64,000 nt of DNA from Caldimonas thermodepolymerans. GTDB lineage: Bacteria > Pseudomonadota > Gammaproteobacteria > Burkholderiales > Burkholderiaceae_C. Location: assembly GCF_015476235.1 (NCBI RefSeq), contig NZ_CP064338.1:2480001-2544000 (forward strand). Direction: 5' to 3'. Below, one piece after another: positions 62,997 to 64,000 of this stretch. The notes beneath the pieces are model-generated. The model was not told the origin of the DNA and made no database searches. It worked only from the letters and a program-made list of their open reading frames with translations. Position numbers and translations under genes: made by a program. Positions within the stretch are counted from its first letter, which is position 1. The number at the start of each line of letters is the position of its first letter.

Positions 62997-64000
<1,004 letters not shown>

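Overview
This is a GC-rich chromosomal window that reads as a Burkholderiales betaproteobacterium. The evidence is gene order and protein type: the leuC-leuD-leuB-asd-fimV-truA-trpF-trpB-trpA-accD-folC-SPOR-cvpA-purF-metZ run, sdhCDAB-sdhE-gltA beside mdh, and a methylcitrate cycle of the AcnD/PrpF type. A Rubrivivax/Leptothrix/Caldimonas-like relative is my inference; no rRNA or other species marker is present. Almost everything is core metabolism. I see no insertion sequence, prophage, integron, CRISPR array or replication origin.

Layout. 1-5.5 kb: 5' part of alaS (minus), a gabD-type dehydrogenase (plus), then three overlapping minus-strand genes (Usp-like, bactofilin-like beta-solenoid, acetyltransferase-like) with rnk upstream. 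5.7-10 kb: dgkA coupled to an EptA-type lipid A phosphoethanolamine transferase, tRNA-Gly(CCC), trmB and uppP. 10-17.7 kb: a TetR regulator with a visible operator, an RND adaptor and pump, a PCMT-like methyltransferase, a rhodanese and a TolC-type outer membrane channel. 17.7-20.5 kb: waaA and a phosphomannomutase/phosphoglucomutase. 20.7-24.1 kb: alkylation repair (AdaA-AlkA fusion coupled to ogt), followed by a frameshifted EamA transporter, a 54-residue basic protein and a decayed 2H-phosphoesterase-like gene. 24.2-24.6 kb: tRNA-Asp, tRNA-Glu and tRNA-Ala with promoter and terminator.

24.7-43.7 kb is a long minus-strand block. Read in the direction of transcription it is leuC, an entericidin-like lipoprotein, leuD, leuB, asd, fimV, truA, trpF, trpB, trpA, accD, folC, a SPOR protein, cvpA, purF, metZ and gltX. 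43.8-49.7 kb is a second minus-strand block with a GntR regulator, sdhC, sdhD, sdhA, sdhB, sdhE and gltA, closed by a terminator. From 49.9 kb the plus strand carries mdh, a CitE-like lyase, prpB, prpC, acnD and prpF, then a secreted protein of unknown role, acnB, a secreted intradiol dioxygenase, a DsbG-like lipoprotein and the 5' part of acnA, which runs off the window.

How it fits together. From 43.8 to 64 kb most of the TCA cycle (citrate synthase, both aconitases, succinate dehydrogenase, malate dehydrogenase) and the methylcitrate cycle sit side by side. The strongest regulatory signal is a palindrome with core GTCTTATATAAGAC. It is present between the GntR gene and mdh, and again just upstream of acnB. 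That suggests the GntR protein controls sdh-gltA, mdh and acnB as a local regulon. The second distinct feature is a patch of gene decay, or of assembly error, at 23.1-24.1 kb.
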